A model generated the notes under the pieces. It saw only the letters and a list, made by a program, of their open reading frames with translations, was not told the DNA's origin and ran no database searches. The position numbers and the translations under genes are program-made. From NCBI RefSeq assembly GCF_900101965.1, contig NZ_FNAP01000007.1, forward strand, positions 124,001-188,000: DNA of 64,000 bases, written 5' to 3'. Position 1 is the first letter of the stretch; every line of letters begins with the position of its first letter. The DNA is from Rhodospira trueperi (lineage in GTDB: Bacteria; Pseudomonadota; Alphaproteobacteria; Rhodospirillales; Rhodospirillaceae). Below, piece after piece: positions 56,497 through 64,000 of this stretch.

Positions 56497-57144
56497 TCAG
56501 CCTCCGGACCCCGCCGCCGCCAGCGCTTCTACCCGCTTGCGCAGGTCGCTCACCAACGGCGCGTGGGTCCAGTCGATCATGCCGACATGCTGGCCGATCA
56601 GACGTCCGGTTCCGTCGAGGATAAAGCTTGTCGGTAGTCCGCCCACCTGCATGGCTTCGGACAGTGCCTTGTCGGAGTCATGGTACAGGGGCAGGTTCAG
56701 CCAGCCCTGGTCGTCGGCGAACTCCTTGACGTCCCGCATGGTCATCCGATCCGTCGACACCGCGACGACGGCGAAATGCGGCCCGCCCAGGCTGGCCTGC
56801 AACTGGTCCAGCCCCGGCATTTCCCGCACGCACGGCGGGCACCATGTGGCCCAGAAGTTCAGGACGACGACCTTGCCGCGAAAGTCCTCCAGGGACACCG
56901 TCCGGCCCTGTTCGTCCTTGAAGGGCGCGCCCCGGACCGCGGCATTGTGCGGGGTCCGTTCCATGGTCGTCAGCAGAGTGACGGCGCCGCGCCCGCCGAC
57001 CACGTAATCGCTGGTGACGTTGGGAATGATCAGACCGGCGCTTGCAACGGTGAAGCCGATGATGATGATGGCCAGAACGAGAAGCGACCGTGTCTGCTTT
57101 CTGGGTGGGGTCTGGCTTCCGGATGGGCGTTTGGTGACTTTCAA
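56497..57144 (-). CDS. TlpA-like membrane-anchored thioredoxin
   Basis: The 215-residue protein has an N-terminal membrane anchor ([20 protein letters not shown]) and a periplasmic thioredoxin domain with active site [10 protein letters not shown] and the cis-Pro segment [20 protein letters not shown]. Such proteins reduce disulfides, often for cytochrome c or copper-site assembly. The start is probably TTG 57144, because no ATG is available before the anchor. It is divergent from argH with only 15 bases between the start codons. Confidence 0.88.
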   Translation of the reverse strand: MKVTKRPSGSQTPPRKQTRSLLVLAIIIIGFTVASAGLIIPNVTSDYVVGGRGAVTLLTTMERTPHNAAVRGAPFKDEQGRTVSLEDFRGKVVVLNFWATWCPPCVREMPGLDQLQASLGGPHFAVVAVSTDRMTMRDVKEFADDQGWLNLPLYHDSDKALSEAMQVGGLPTSFILDGTGRLIGQHVGMIDWTHAPLVSDLRKRVEALAAAGSGG

Positions 57145-57159
57145 GGTGGGTGGTCCCGG

Positions 57160-58593
57160 ATGGACGTGAACGATTGCGACGACGAACAGGCGCGGACGGG
57201 CGCCCGCAGCAGCATGTGGGGCGGGCGTTTCGCCGACGGCCCGGCGGCGGTGATGGAGCGCATCAACGCCTCCATCGACTTCGACAAACGGCTGTTCCGT
57301 CAGGACATCGCCGGGTCGAAGGCGCATTGCCGCATGCTGATGGAAACCGGCATCATTCCGCGCGATGACGGCGCGGCCATATTGGCCGGGCTCGATCAGG
57401 TTCTGCAAGAGATCGTTGAGGGACGCTTCGCCTTTAGTACGGCGTTGGAAGACATCCACATGAACGTGGAGTCCCGCCTGCGCGAGATCATCGGCCCCGC
57501 CGCCGGCCGGCTGCACACGGCACGCTCGCGCAACGATCAGGTGGCCACGGATTTCAAGCTGTGGACGCGCGACGCCATCGACGGGCTGGACGCACGCCTG
57601 ACCGCGCTTCAGGCGGCCCTGCTTGATCAGGCGGAGGCCCATGCCGACGCGGTCATGCCCGGGTTCACGCACCTGCAGGCGGCGCAGCCGGTGACCTTCG
57701 GCCATCACATGCTGGCCTATGTCGAGATGTTCGGCCGCGACCGGGGCCGCCTGCGTGATGCCCGCGCGCGGCTGAACGAATGCCCGCTGGGCGCCGCCGC
57801 GCTGGCCGGCACCGGCTTTCCGATCGACCGGGCAATGACGGCCGATCTGCTGGGCTTCGACCGGCCAGCGGCCAACAGCTTGGATGCCGTCTCCGACCGC
57901 GATTTCGCCGTCGAGGTGCTGGCCGCCGCCAGCCTGTGCGCTGTCCACCTGTCTCGGCTGGCTGAGGAACTGGTGATCTGGACCAGTGCCCAGTTCCGCT
58001 TCGTCGCGCTGTCCGACCGTTTCACCACCGGCAGTTCCATCATGCCGCAGAAGCGCAATCCGGACGCCGCCGAGTTGATTCGCGCCAAGACCGGGCGCGT
58101 CATCGGCCACCTGAACGGCCTGCTGATCGTCATGAAGGGGCTGCCGCTGGCCTATTCCAAGGACATGCAGGAGGACAAGGAGCCCGTCTTCGAGACGGTC
58201 GAGACCCTGGACCTGTGCCTCTCCGCCATGGCCGGCATGGTCGCGGATCTGACCGTCAACCGGGATCGGCTGGCGGCGGCGGCCGGCGCCGGGTTCTCCA
58301 CCGCCACCGACATCGCCGACTGGCTGGTGCGGGAACTCGGCGTGCCGTTCCGCGACGCGCATCATGTGACCGGCGCTATCGTCAAGCTCGCCGAGGACAA
58401 GGGCGTCGGGCTGGAGGACCTCTCCTTGGCCGACCTCCAGTCGGTCGAGCCGCGCATCACCGGCGGCCTTCGTCTCGACTCGGCCGGGTCCGCGGCGGCG
58501 CGGACCAGTCTGGGCGGCACCGCGCCCGACCGCGTCCGCGAAGCCTGTACCGCCGCCCGCCAACGATTCCTGAACCCGGAGGACCGCACATGA
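57160..58593 (+). CDS. argH: Argininosuccinate lyase
   Basis: The 477-residue enzyme performs the last step of arginine synthesis. It has [10 protein letters not shown] near the start, [16 protein letters not shown], and the fumarase-superfamily signature [15 protein letters not shown] with the catalytic serine. ATG 57160 is used; an ATG at the MWGGRF position would also give a normal protein. It is followed, with ATGA overlap, by a small lipoprotein and then lysA, an order conserved in alphaproteobacteria. Confidence 0.95.
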   Translation: MDVNDCDDEQARTGARSSMWGGRFADGPAAVMERINASIDFDKRLFRQDIAGSKAHCRMLMETGIIPRDDGAAILAGLDQVLQEIVEGRFAFSTALEDIHMNVESRLREIIGPAAGRLHTARSRNDQVATDFKLWTRDAIDGLDARLTALQAALLDQAEAHADAVMPGFTHLQAAQPVTFGHHMLAYVEMFGRDRGRLRDARARLNECPLGAAALAGTGFPIDRAMTADLLGFDRPAANSLDAVSDRDFAVEVLAAASLCAVHLSRLAEELVIWTSAQFRFVALSDRFTTGSSIMPQKRNPDAAELIRAKTGRVIGHLNGLLIVMKGLPLAYSKDMQEDKEPVFETVETLDLCLSAMAGMVADLTVNRDRLAAAAGAGFSTATDIADWLVRELGVPFRDAHHVTGAIVKLAEDKGVGLEDLSLADLQSVEPRITGGLRLDSAGSAAARTSLGGTAPDRVREACTAARQRFLNPEDRT

Positions 58594-58793
58594 CCCTCTC
58601 CCGTGTTGTCCTGCTGGGGATCCTCGCGACGACCGGCCTGGCCGTCGGACTGTCGGGCTGCGGTCGAAAGGCCGCGAATCTGGCGCCCGAGGACAGCACG
58701 TATCCGCGCGTCTATCCGGCGCCGGCCGATCCCGAGAACGCGCCGCGTGCGCCCACCCTGTCGGACGAGACGGCGGACGACGAATTTCTCTGA
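58590..58793 (+). CDS. lptM: Small lipoprotein (LptM/YifL-like)
   Basis: The 67-residue precursor has a lipoprotein signal with lipobox LSGC followed by [11 protein letters not shown], and a Pro-rich acidic tail. The position between argH and lysA and the sequence GCGRK match LptM-type lipoproteins, which assist maturation of the outer-membrane LPS translocon. It overlaps argH by four bases. Confidence 0.8.
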   Translation: MTLSRVVLLGILATTGLAVGLSGCGRKAANLAPEDSTYPRVYPAPADPENAPRAPTLSDETADDEFL

Positions 58794-58825
58794 CGCACCC
58801 CCCGCGAGCACAAGGCCCAGACTCC

Positions 58826-60094
58826 ATGCATCATTTCAGTTACAGGGACGGCCTGCTGCATGCCGAGGACGTGCCCCTGACCCGGATCGCCGAACAGGTC
58901 GGCACGCCTTGCTACGTCTATTCCACCGCCACGCTGACCCGGCATGTCCGGGCCTTCGCCGATGCCTTTTCCGGGCTCGATGCCATGATCTGCTTCGCGA
59001 TGAAGGCCAACGGCAACCGCGCCGTGCTGCGTCTGCTGACCGGGCTCGGGGCCGGGGTGGACGTGGTCTCCGGCGGAGAGATGGCGCTGGCCCTGGCGGC
59101 CGGGGCGCGGGCCGACAGGATCGTCTTTTCCGGGGTCGGCAAGACGGCGGCGGAGATGACGGCGGCCCTGGAAGCCGGGGTGCATCAAATCAACGTGGAA
59201 AGCGAACCCGAGTTGGAGGCGCTGGATGCCGTGGCGCGCGGCCTGGGCACGCGGGCGCCGGTGGCTATCCGCGTCAATCCGGACGTGGACGCCGCCACCC
59301 ACCACAAGATCACCACGGGCAAGGCGGAGAACAAGTTCGGCATCGAATGGACCAGCGCCCGCCGGGTGTTCCGCCGCGCCATGACCCTGGAGGGCATTGC
59401 CCTGAAGGGCATCGCGCTGCACATCGGCTCGCAGATCCTGGATCTGGCGCCGTTCGAGGCGGCCTTCCTGAAGGTTCGTGATCTGGTCGCCCTGCTGCGC
59501 GCCGACGGCGTGACGGTCGAGCGGCTCGACCTGGGCGGCGGCCTCGGCGTGCCCTACCGCCACGGCGACAACGCGCCGCCGCCGCCGGCCGCGTACGCCG
59601 ATGTCGTGCGCCGGACGGTCGGTGACCTGGGCTGCGCCCTGACCATCGAGCCCGGCCGGGCCATCGCGGGCAATGCGGGCGTGCTGCTGTCCCGGGTGAT
59701 CTATCGGAAGGAGGGCGTCACGAAGGCCTTCGCCATCGTGGACGCGGCCATGAACGACCTGATGCGCCCGGCCCTGTACGACGCCGAGCACGAGATCTGG
59801 CCGGTGCGGGAGGCACCGCGCGACGCCGAACGGGCGCTGATCGACGTGGTCGGCCCGGTGTGCGAGTCCACCGATACCTTCGCCCGCGATGTCTCACTGC
59901 CGCCGCTGGTGACGGAGGACCTTATCGCGTTCATGACCGCCGGGGCGTATGGCGCCGTCATGGCCAACCAATACAACGGCCGGCCGCTGGTGCCGGAAGT
60001 GTTGGTGGACGGCGACCGGTTCCATGTCGTGCGGCGCCGGCCGACGATGGAGGAGATGGGCTCCCTGGAAGACACGCCGCCGTGGCTTGAGTGA
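58826..60094 (+). CDS. lysA: Diaminopimelate decarboxylase
   Basis: The 422-residue PLP enzyme makes lysine from meso-diaminopimelate. The cofactor lysine lies in CFAMKANGN (Lys60). HIGSQI, the glycine-rich phosphate loop LDLGGGLGVPY and the CESTDTF motif, whose cysteine and glutamate complete the partner active site, are present. It begins 32 bases after the small lipoprotein gene. Confidence 0.96.
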   Translation: MHHFSYRDGLLHAEDVPLTRIAEQVGTPCYVYSTATLTRHVRAFADAFSGLDAMICFAMKANGNRAVLRLLTGLGAGVDVVSGGEMALALAAGARADRIVFSGVGKTAAEMTAALEAGVHQINVESEPELEALDAVARGLGTRAPVAIRVNPDVDAATHHKITTGKAENKFGIEWTSARRVFRRAMTLEGIALKGIALHIGSQILDLAPFEAAFLKVRDLVALLRADGVTVERLDLGGGLGVPYRHGDNAPPPPAAYADVVRRTVGDLGCALTIEPGRAIAGNAGVLLSRVIYRKEGVTKAFAIVDAAMNDLMRPALYDAEHEIWPVREAPRDAERALIDVVGPVCESTDTFARDVSLPPLVTEDLIAFMTAGAYGAVMANQYNGRPLVPEVLVDGDRFHVVRRRPTMEEMGSLEDTPPWLE

Positions 60095-60572
60095 AGCCGT
60101 CAGGCGTCGGTTGGAGTGAGCCGTGCGACCCCCAACGTCGGCCGGATCCGGTGGGGTTCGGCGCGTCGCATTTAACCCCAGCCTACGGGAAGGCAGCCGA
60201 CGCACGCGAACCAATCAAGCGGTTATCGACTCACCCGGCTCTTGGTCGCTGGCCTATCCTCTGCGTTCGGGAACATCGCACTCGGTGCAGGGCAATCGGG
60301 TGAAAGGGGGGGCGCAAAGACGCGGGGGGATCGAGTGCCTTGGGGTGGAACGCCCCAACTCTTTTTTGGGTAGGGTGGATTCGCCCCGCGCCGCGGGGCA
60401 ATCCGCCGCTTGGCTGTGATGCGGCGGGTTGCGCCTTTGGCGCGAACCCGCCCTACGAAGTTTCGCATTTCGTCAACCGTGCATTCACGCGATTGCCCTG
60501 GCACTCGGTAGTTGCGCTCATCCCCTCCAGGGGGATAGGATAGAGCGGTTCAAACAGGCTGGGAGCATTTGA
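60095..60572. other. Repeat-rich region upstream of the Ni/Co genes
   Basis: There is no supported gene. A diverged relative of the GTAGGTTGGGGT palindrome lies at about 60107-60192. A second palindromic block lies at about 60366-60466 (GTAGGGTGGATTCGCC and GGCGGGTTGCGCC...GGCGCGAACCCGCCCTAC). The last 60 bases hold the promoter and operator candidate of the next operon. Confidence 0.6.
60520..60536. promoter_or_regulatory. Candidate RcnR-type operator
   Basis: ATCCCC-TCCAG-GGGGAT is a perfect 6+5+6 inverted repeat 36 bases before the repressor ATG. Operators of the RcnR/CsoR/FrmR family are G/C tracts bounded by A/T inverted ends, which this resembles. Autoregulation of the repressor-efflux operon is the expected use. 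Confidence 0.5.
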
Positions 60573-60884
60573 ATGCCGTCCGCCGATACGGAAATCCTGA
60601 CCGACCCGACTGCCTCCGACGCGGTCCACGCCACCCACGGCGACATCGTCAAGCGCCTGCGCCGGGCGGAGGGCCATTTGCGCAAGATCAGTTCCATGAT
60701 CGAGGAGCAACGCCCCTGCGTCGATGTGGCCCAGCAACTCGCGGCCGTGGAAGCGGCGGTGCGGCAGGCCAAGCAGGTCTTCATCCGCGACCACATCGAC
60801 CACTGCCTTGACGGGGTGGTTCGCGAGGGGCCTGAGGCCAAGGCGGTGCTGGCTGAGTTCAAGGAGATTTCCCGGTACCTGTGA
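60573..60884 (+). CDS. RcnR/FrmR-family metal-responsive repressor
   Basis: The 103-residue protein is of the CsoR/RcnR/FrmR fold: DIVKRLRRAEGHLRKISSMI, then RPCVDVAQQLAAVEAAV with the conserved cysteine, and FIRDHIDHCL with further ligands. The downstream efflux gene suggests nickel or cobalt as inducer. Ligand positions differ between subfamilies, so the metal is inferred from context. Confidence 0.88.
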   Translation: MPSADTEILTDPTASDAVHATHGDIVKRLRRAEGHLRKISSMIEEQRPCVDVAQQLAAVEAAVRQAKQVFIRDHIDHCLDGVVREGPEAKAVLAEFKEISRYL

Positions 60885-60910
60885 CCCGGCGCGCGGAAAG
60901 GACGACCCCC

Positions 60911-61771
60911 ATGGATCTGACCACGGCCATATCAGAGGGCAGCGGCCAGCCCGTGCTGCTGGCGGTCACCGCGCTGGCGCTGGGCGCCCTGCACGGGTTG
61001 GAACCCGGGCATTCGAAAACCATGATGGCCGCGTTCATCGTCGCCGTGCGCGGCACCGTGGCGCAGGCCGTGATGCTGGGGCTGTCTGCCGCCGCCTCCC
61101 ACACCCTGATCGTCTGGATTCTGGCGGTGCTGGCCTTGCACTTCGGCGAACAGATCATCGGTGAGGGGCTGGAGCCCTGGTTCATGATGGCGTCCGGCGG
61201 GATCATCCTGGTGATCGCCGCCTGGATGTGGACGCAGACGCGCCGGGCCGGGACCGACCCGCGGCCCGAGTCGCACCATCACGATCACGATCACGATCAC
61301 GTTCATCATCATCACCATGACGACCATCATCACCATCATCATGCGCATCCCCTCCCCGGGGAAGGGTTTGGGGATGCTCACGCCCGCGCCCACGCGCGCG
61401 AGATCGAGGCCCGTTTTGGTGGCGCGGCGGCGGACGGCGGGGCTACCATGGCCCAGGTCGTGCTGTTCGGCCTGACCGGCGGGTTGATCCCGTGTTCGGC
61501 GGCGATCACGGTCCTGATCCTGTGTCTGCACCTGGACCGCTTCTGGCTGGGCGTGGGACTGGTCGGGGCCTTCAGCATCGGCCTCGCCGTCACCCTTGTC
61601 ATCGCCGGAGTGGTGGCGGCGGTGGGGCTGCGCGCGGTCGTCCGTCGGACCCATCGGTTCGACCGCTGGCTGGCGCGGGCGCCTTACCTCTCCGCCGCGA
61701 TCATCGCCGTGATCGGGGTCGGCATGATCGCCTTCGGCTGGAGCCACCTGTCGGCGGGCCACGGCGCCTGA
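60911..61771 (+). CDS. Nickel/cobalt efflux protein RcnA-like
   Basis: The 286-residue membrane protein has six or so helices and the NicO/RcnA motif ALHGLEPGHSKTMMAAFIVA near residue 30, with the repeat FGLTGGLIPCSAAITVLILC in the second half. Between them is a cytoplasmic or periplasmic loop with about 20 histidines (HHHDHDHDHVHHHHHDD type, about 122-148), a metal-binding stretch usual in RcnA. It lies 26 bases after the repressor gene. Confidence 0.9.
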   Translation: MDLTTAISEGSGQPVLLAVTALALGALHGLEPGHSKTMMAAFIVAVRGTVAQAVMLGLSAAASHTLIVWILAVLALHFGEQIIGEGLEPWFMMASGGIILVIAAWMWTQTRRAGTDPRPESHHHDHDHDHVHHHHHDDHHHHHHAHPLPGEGFGDAHARAHAREIEARFGGAAADGGATMAQVVLFGLTGGLIPCSAAITVLILCLHLDRFWLGVGLVGAFSIGLAVTLVIAGVVAAVGLRAVVRRTHRFDRWLARAPYLSAAIIAVIGVGMIAFGWSHLSAGHGA

Positions 61772-61810
61772 CCTGCGGGACGGCGCCGGTCGACCGGGCA
61801 ATCGGGGCCG

Positions 61811-63046
61811 TCACGCCGTCACCGACCGTCGTTCCGCGTCGGCGGAGGTGGGCAGGGCCAGGGCGACAGCGGCGGCGATGACCAGGAAGGCGGCCGAGAC
61901 CCACAGGCAGGCCGTCAGCCCGGCGAGCTGATAGACCAGTCCGGACAGGATCGTGCCGCCCAACCGGCCGACCGCGTTGGCCATGTAGTAGAAGCCGACG
62001 TTCAGCGCGACCTTGTCGGCATCCGAATAGGCCACGATCAGATAGGAATGCAGCGCGCTGTTGATGGCGAACAGCGGCGCGAACACGGCCAGTCCGCCGA
62101 TCAGCGCCCAGCGGTCGTCGATCCAGCCGCCCAGCAGGCCGGGCGTCAGCGCCGCCGCGATCAGCGCCGGCACGACCGCCAGCACAAACCCCCACAGCCG
62201 CGTGGCCTTCGCCGCCGTCGCGGCATCGGTGGTGCCCCGCAGCAGGCTGGGGACGGCCGCCTGCACGAGGCCGTAGCCGATGATCCAGGCCGCCATGAAG
62301 CCGGCGGTTCCGGCGAAACTCCAGCCCATGCGCTCGTACAGGAACAGCGGCACGCCGACCACGAACCAGACGTCCCGCGACGCGAACAACACGATGCGGG
62401 CCGCCGAGAGCAGGTTGATCTCGCGCGTCTTGCTGAACAGGTGGCGGCCCAGCTTGCTCTCCTGCGCGCGGCCAAGCGTGTCGCCGACCGTTACCAGCGA
62501 GGCCAGCAGCACCAGCGCCAGACACGCCGCCATCAGCCACAACCCACCCTGGAAGCCCAGGGTCTGCAACAGCACGCCGCCCAGCAGGAATCCCACGCCC
62601 TTGAGCGCGTTCTTGGAGCCGGTCAGCATCGCCACCCAACGGAACAGCGCGCCTTCGCCCGCCACCAGCTTCACGGCGGACTTGCTGCTCATCTTGGTCA
62701 GGTCCTTGGCGACGCCGGACAGCGCCTGCGCCACCATCACATAGCCCACCGACAGCGCCAGCGCCCAATGGGGCTGCACCAGCGACAGCATGAGGAGGGC
62801 GAACACCTGCACCCCCAGCCCCAGCAACAGCGTCAGCCGCAGGCCGTAGCGCGCGCCCAGCCAGCCACCGGCGAAGTTGGTGACGATGCCCATGACCTCG
62901 TACAGCAGGAACAGGCTGGCCACCTCCAACGGGCCATAGCCCAGGGTGTGGAAGTGCAGCAGCACCAGCACGCGTAGCGCGCCGTCCGTCAGGGTGAACG
63001 CCCAATAGGCCGCCGTGACGGCGGCATAGGTCCGTAGGTCGCTCAT
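61811..63046 (-). CDS. arsJ: ArsJ, organoarsenical (1-arseno-3-phosphoglycerate) efflux permease
   Basis: The 411-residue MFS transporter carries the ArsJ-specific sequences YWAFTLTDGALRVLVLLHFH, GIVTNFAGGWLGARYGL, AQALSGVAKDLTKMSSKSAV and GSKNALKGVGFLLGG. ArsJ exports the unstable arsenate ester made by a dedicated GAPDH. Here that GAPDH gene is reduced to a 25-codon remnant overlapping the arsJ start by ATGA, so the substrate must come from another GAPDH or the permease may be idle. Confidence 0.9.
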   Translation of the reverse strand: MSDLRTYAAVTAAYWAFTLTDGALRVLVLLHFHTLGYGPLEVASLFLLYEVMGIVTNFAGGWLGARYGLRLTLLLGLGVQVFALLMLSLVQPHWALALSVGYVMVAQALSGVAKDLTKMSSKSAVKLVAGEGALFRWVAMLTGSKNALKGVGFLLGGVLLQTLGFQGGLWLMAACLALVLLASLVTVGDTLGRAQESKLGRHLFSKTREINLLSAARIVLFASRDVWFVVGVPLFLYERMGWSFAGTAGFMAAWIIGYGLVQAAVPSLLRGTTDAATAAKATRLWGFVLAVVPALIAAALTPGLLGGWIDDRWALIGGLAVFAPLFAINSALHSYLIVAYSDADKVALNVGFYYMANAVGRLGGTILSGLVYQLAGLTACLWVSAAFLVIAAAVALALPTSADAERRSVTA

Positions 63047-63120
63047 GGCCGCGCCCCCGCTACCGTGGCGGCCAGCCGGCCCATGCGGCCGAACCCATTG
63101 ATGCCGATACGCGGAGGCAT
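63043..63120 (-). pseudogene. Remnant of the ars-operon GAPDH gene
   Basis: The 25-codon frame reads MPPRIGINGFGRMGRLA, the unmistakable N-terminal NAD-binding start of glyceraldehyde-3-phosphate dehydrogenase, then ATVAGARP and stop. About 310 codons are missing. The stop overlaps the arsJ start (ATGA), as in intact arsR-gapdh-arsJ operons, so an internal deletion has preserved both ends and translational coupling. Confidence 0.85.
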
Positions 63121-63165
63121 ACGGATATCCTCGAGGTTGGAGAGGGGGCGGGACGGGGCGAGAGG

Positions 63166-64000
63166 TCAGGCCGGGGCTGTCGCCTCGACGGCTTCGGTCG
63201 CTTCGGGGTCGCGCGCCATGGCGCCGATGGCATCCACCCGCCGCTTCAGCGCCAGACGGTCCAGGGACGCCAGCGGCAGGCTCACGAACAGCGAAATCCG
63301 GTTGTAGAGCATCCGGAAGGTGTCGTTGAACACGGCCGCCGTGGCGGCGTCGGTGCCTGCGAAGGCCACCGGATCGGGCACGCCCCAATGCGCCGTCATC
63401 GGCTGGCCGGGCCACGCCGGGCAGGCCTCACCGGCCGCCTCGTCGCAGACGGTGAAGACGAAGTCCAACATGGGCGCGTCGGGCGCACCGAACGCCGCCC
63501 AGGTCTTGGGCCTCAGACCCGCAATCGGGAGGTTGGCGCGACGCAGCACCGCCAGGGCCTGCGGGTGGACCGTATCGCGCGGGTGCGACCCGGCGGAATA
63601 GGCCTGGAAACGCCCTTGACCCTCGCGGGTCAGAATGGCCTCGGCCATCTGGCTGCGGGCGGAATTGCCGCTGCACAGGAAGAGGACGTTGAGGGGGCGA
63701 TTGCGGTCGTTGGCAGCCATGGCGGGGTCCCTGAAGGTGGCGGTTGACTCGAAGTCCGGCACCAGCGCCGGACAGAACCCCGTCATAACGGCACGCCCCA
63801 GAGCCTCCAGAGTCGGCAGGCTGGCGACATAGTAAAGCGTGCGGCCCTCGCGCCGGCTTTCCACCAGACCGACGGATCGCATCTGGGTCAGGTGGAAGGA
63901 CATGGTCGAGGCCGCCACGCCGCACCGGCGGGCCAAGTCCCCGGCCGACACGCCCTTTGCGCCCGCCCGGACCAGCGCCTGAATGGCGCGGATACGGGGG
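63166..64000 (-). CDS. ArsR-ArsC fusion: arsenic-responsive repressor joined to arsenate reductase (partial)
   Basis: The frame continues beyond the right edge. The visible N-terminal part (IRAIQALVRAGAKGVSAGDL then ARRCGVAASTMSFHLTQMRS) is an ArsR-type winged helix. From about 100 residues further it becomes a low-molecular-weight phosphatase-like arsenate reductase with P-loop FLCSGNSARSQMAEA, and later VFTVCDEAAGE and HWGVPDPVAF. It heads the operon with the GAPDH remnant and arsJ. GTG 63951 is internal, not a start. Confidence 0.9.
   Translation of the reverse strand, partial: PRIRAIQALVRAGAKGVSAGDLARRCGVAASTMSFHLTQMRSVGLVESRREGRTLYYVASLPTLEALGRAVMTGFCPALVPDFESTATFRDPAMAANDRNRPLNVLFLCSGNSARSQMAEAILTREGQGRFQAYSAGSHPRDTVHPQALAVLRRANLPIAGLRPKTWAAFGAPDAPMLDFVFTVCDEAAGEACPAWPGQPMTAHWGVPDPVAFAGTDAATAAVFNDTFRMLYNRISLFVSLPLASLDRLALKRRVDAIGAMARDPEATEAVEATAPA

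Overview
The window is high-GC DNA (mostly well above 60% G+C by eye) with the gene content of an alphaproteobacterium, most likely a Rhodospirillales member. Pointers are the Urt/amide ABC transporter beside formamidase, kaiC-kaiB-histidine kinase, the argH-small lipoprotein-lysA order, Endo III and GshB of alphaproteobacterial type, and ArsR-ArsC plus ArsJ arsenic genes. Identifications come from reading the protein sequences; no database search was possible.

Layout. 0-5 kb: end of a TctA tricarboxylate permease, a two-subunit ATP-citrate-lyase-like enzyme and an RraA/LigK-type aldolase or decarboxylase, which together look like a citrate (or related tricarboxylate) catabolic operon. 5-8.7 kb: a scar of mobile DNA, with an ISL3-like transposase fragment, an AT-richer ABC-F gene inserted against a truncated aldo/keto reductase, and the C-terminal end of a tyrosine recombinase. 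8.8-19.6 kb: formamidase AmiF, a LuxR-type response regulator, a very large transporter-like hybrid sensor kinase, and divergent urtABCDE; this is an amide/urea sensing, uptake and hydrolysis cluster. 19.7-21.6 kb: a helix-turn-helix remnant, tRNA-Arg(ACG), a five-unit tandem palindromic repeat and a cold-shock gene. 22-28.4 kb: AEC transporter, ornithine-cyclodeaminase-like enzyme, nth, a hypothetical, an M16 protease, and a fusion of two cold-shock domains to a hemerythrin-like domain.

29-31.4 kb: a membrane cytochrome b and an octaheme c-type cytochrome of the tetrathionate-reductase type. 31.4-40.2 kb: a diverged tandem duplication with two kaiC-like genes, one kaiB, one PAS histidine kinase, a broken glpK and an intact glpK; the duplication junction is still readable. 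40-53 kb: a PqqD-like membrane protein with a small ORF, three toxin-antitoxin pairs, serB with D-2-hydroxyglutarate dehydrogenase, pirin, an active/inactive M16 pair, a secreted repeat protein, gshB, holC and a GNAT enzyme. 54-60 kb: PAP2 phosphatase, a diguanylate cyclase, TlpA-like thioredoxin, argH-lptM-lysA. 60.5-64 kb: an RcnR/RcnA nickel-cobalt efflux pair and an ars operon (arsR-arsC fusion, a 25-codon remnant of GAPDH, arsJ) that runs off the right edge.

Intergenic DNA is rich in dispersed palindromic repeats (several families, listed). The most unusual items are the CSD-CSD-hemerythrin fusion with competing hairpins in its leader, the transporter-like sensor kinase with a cysteine cluster, the kaiC/glpK duplication, and the GAPDH-deleted arsJ operon.
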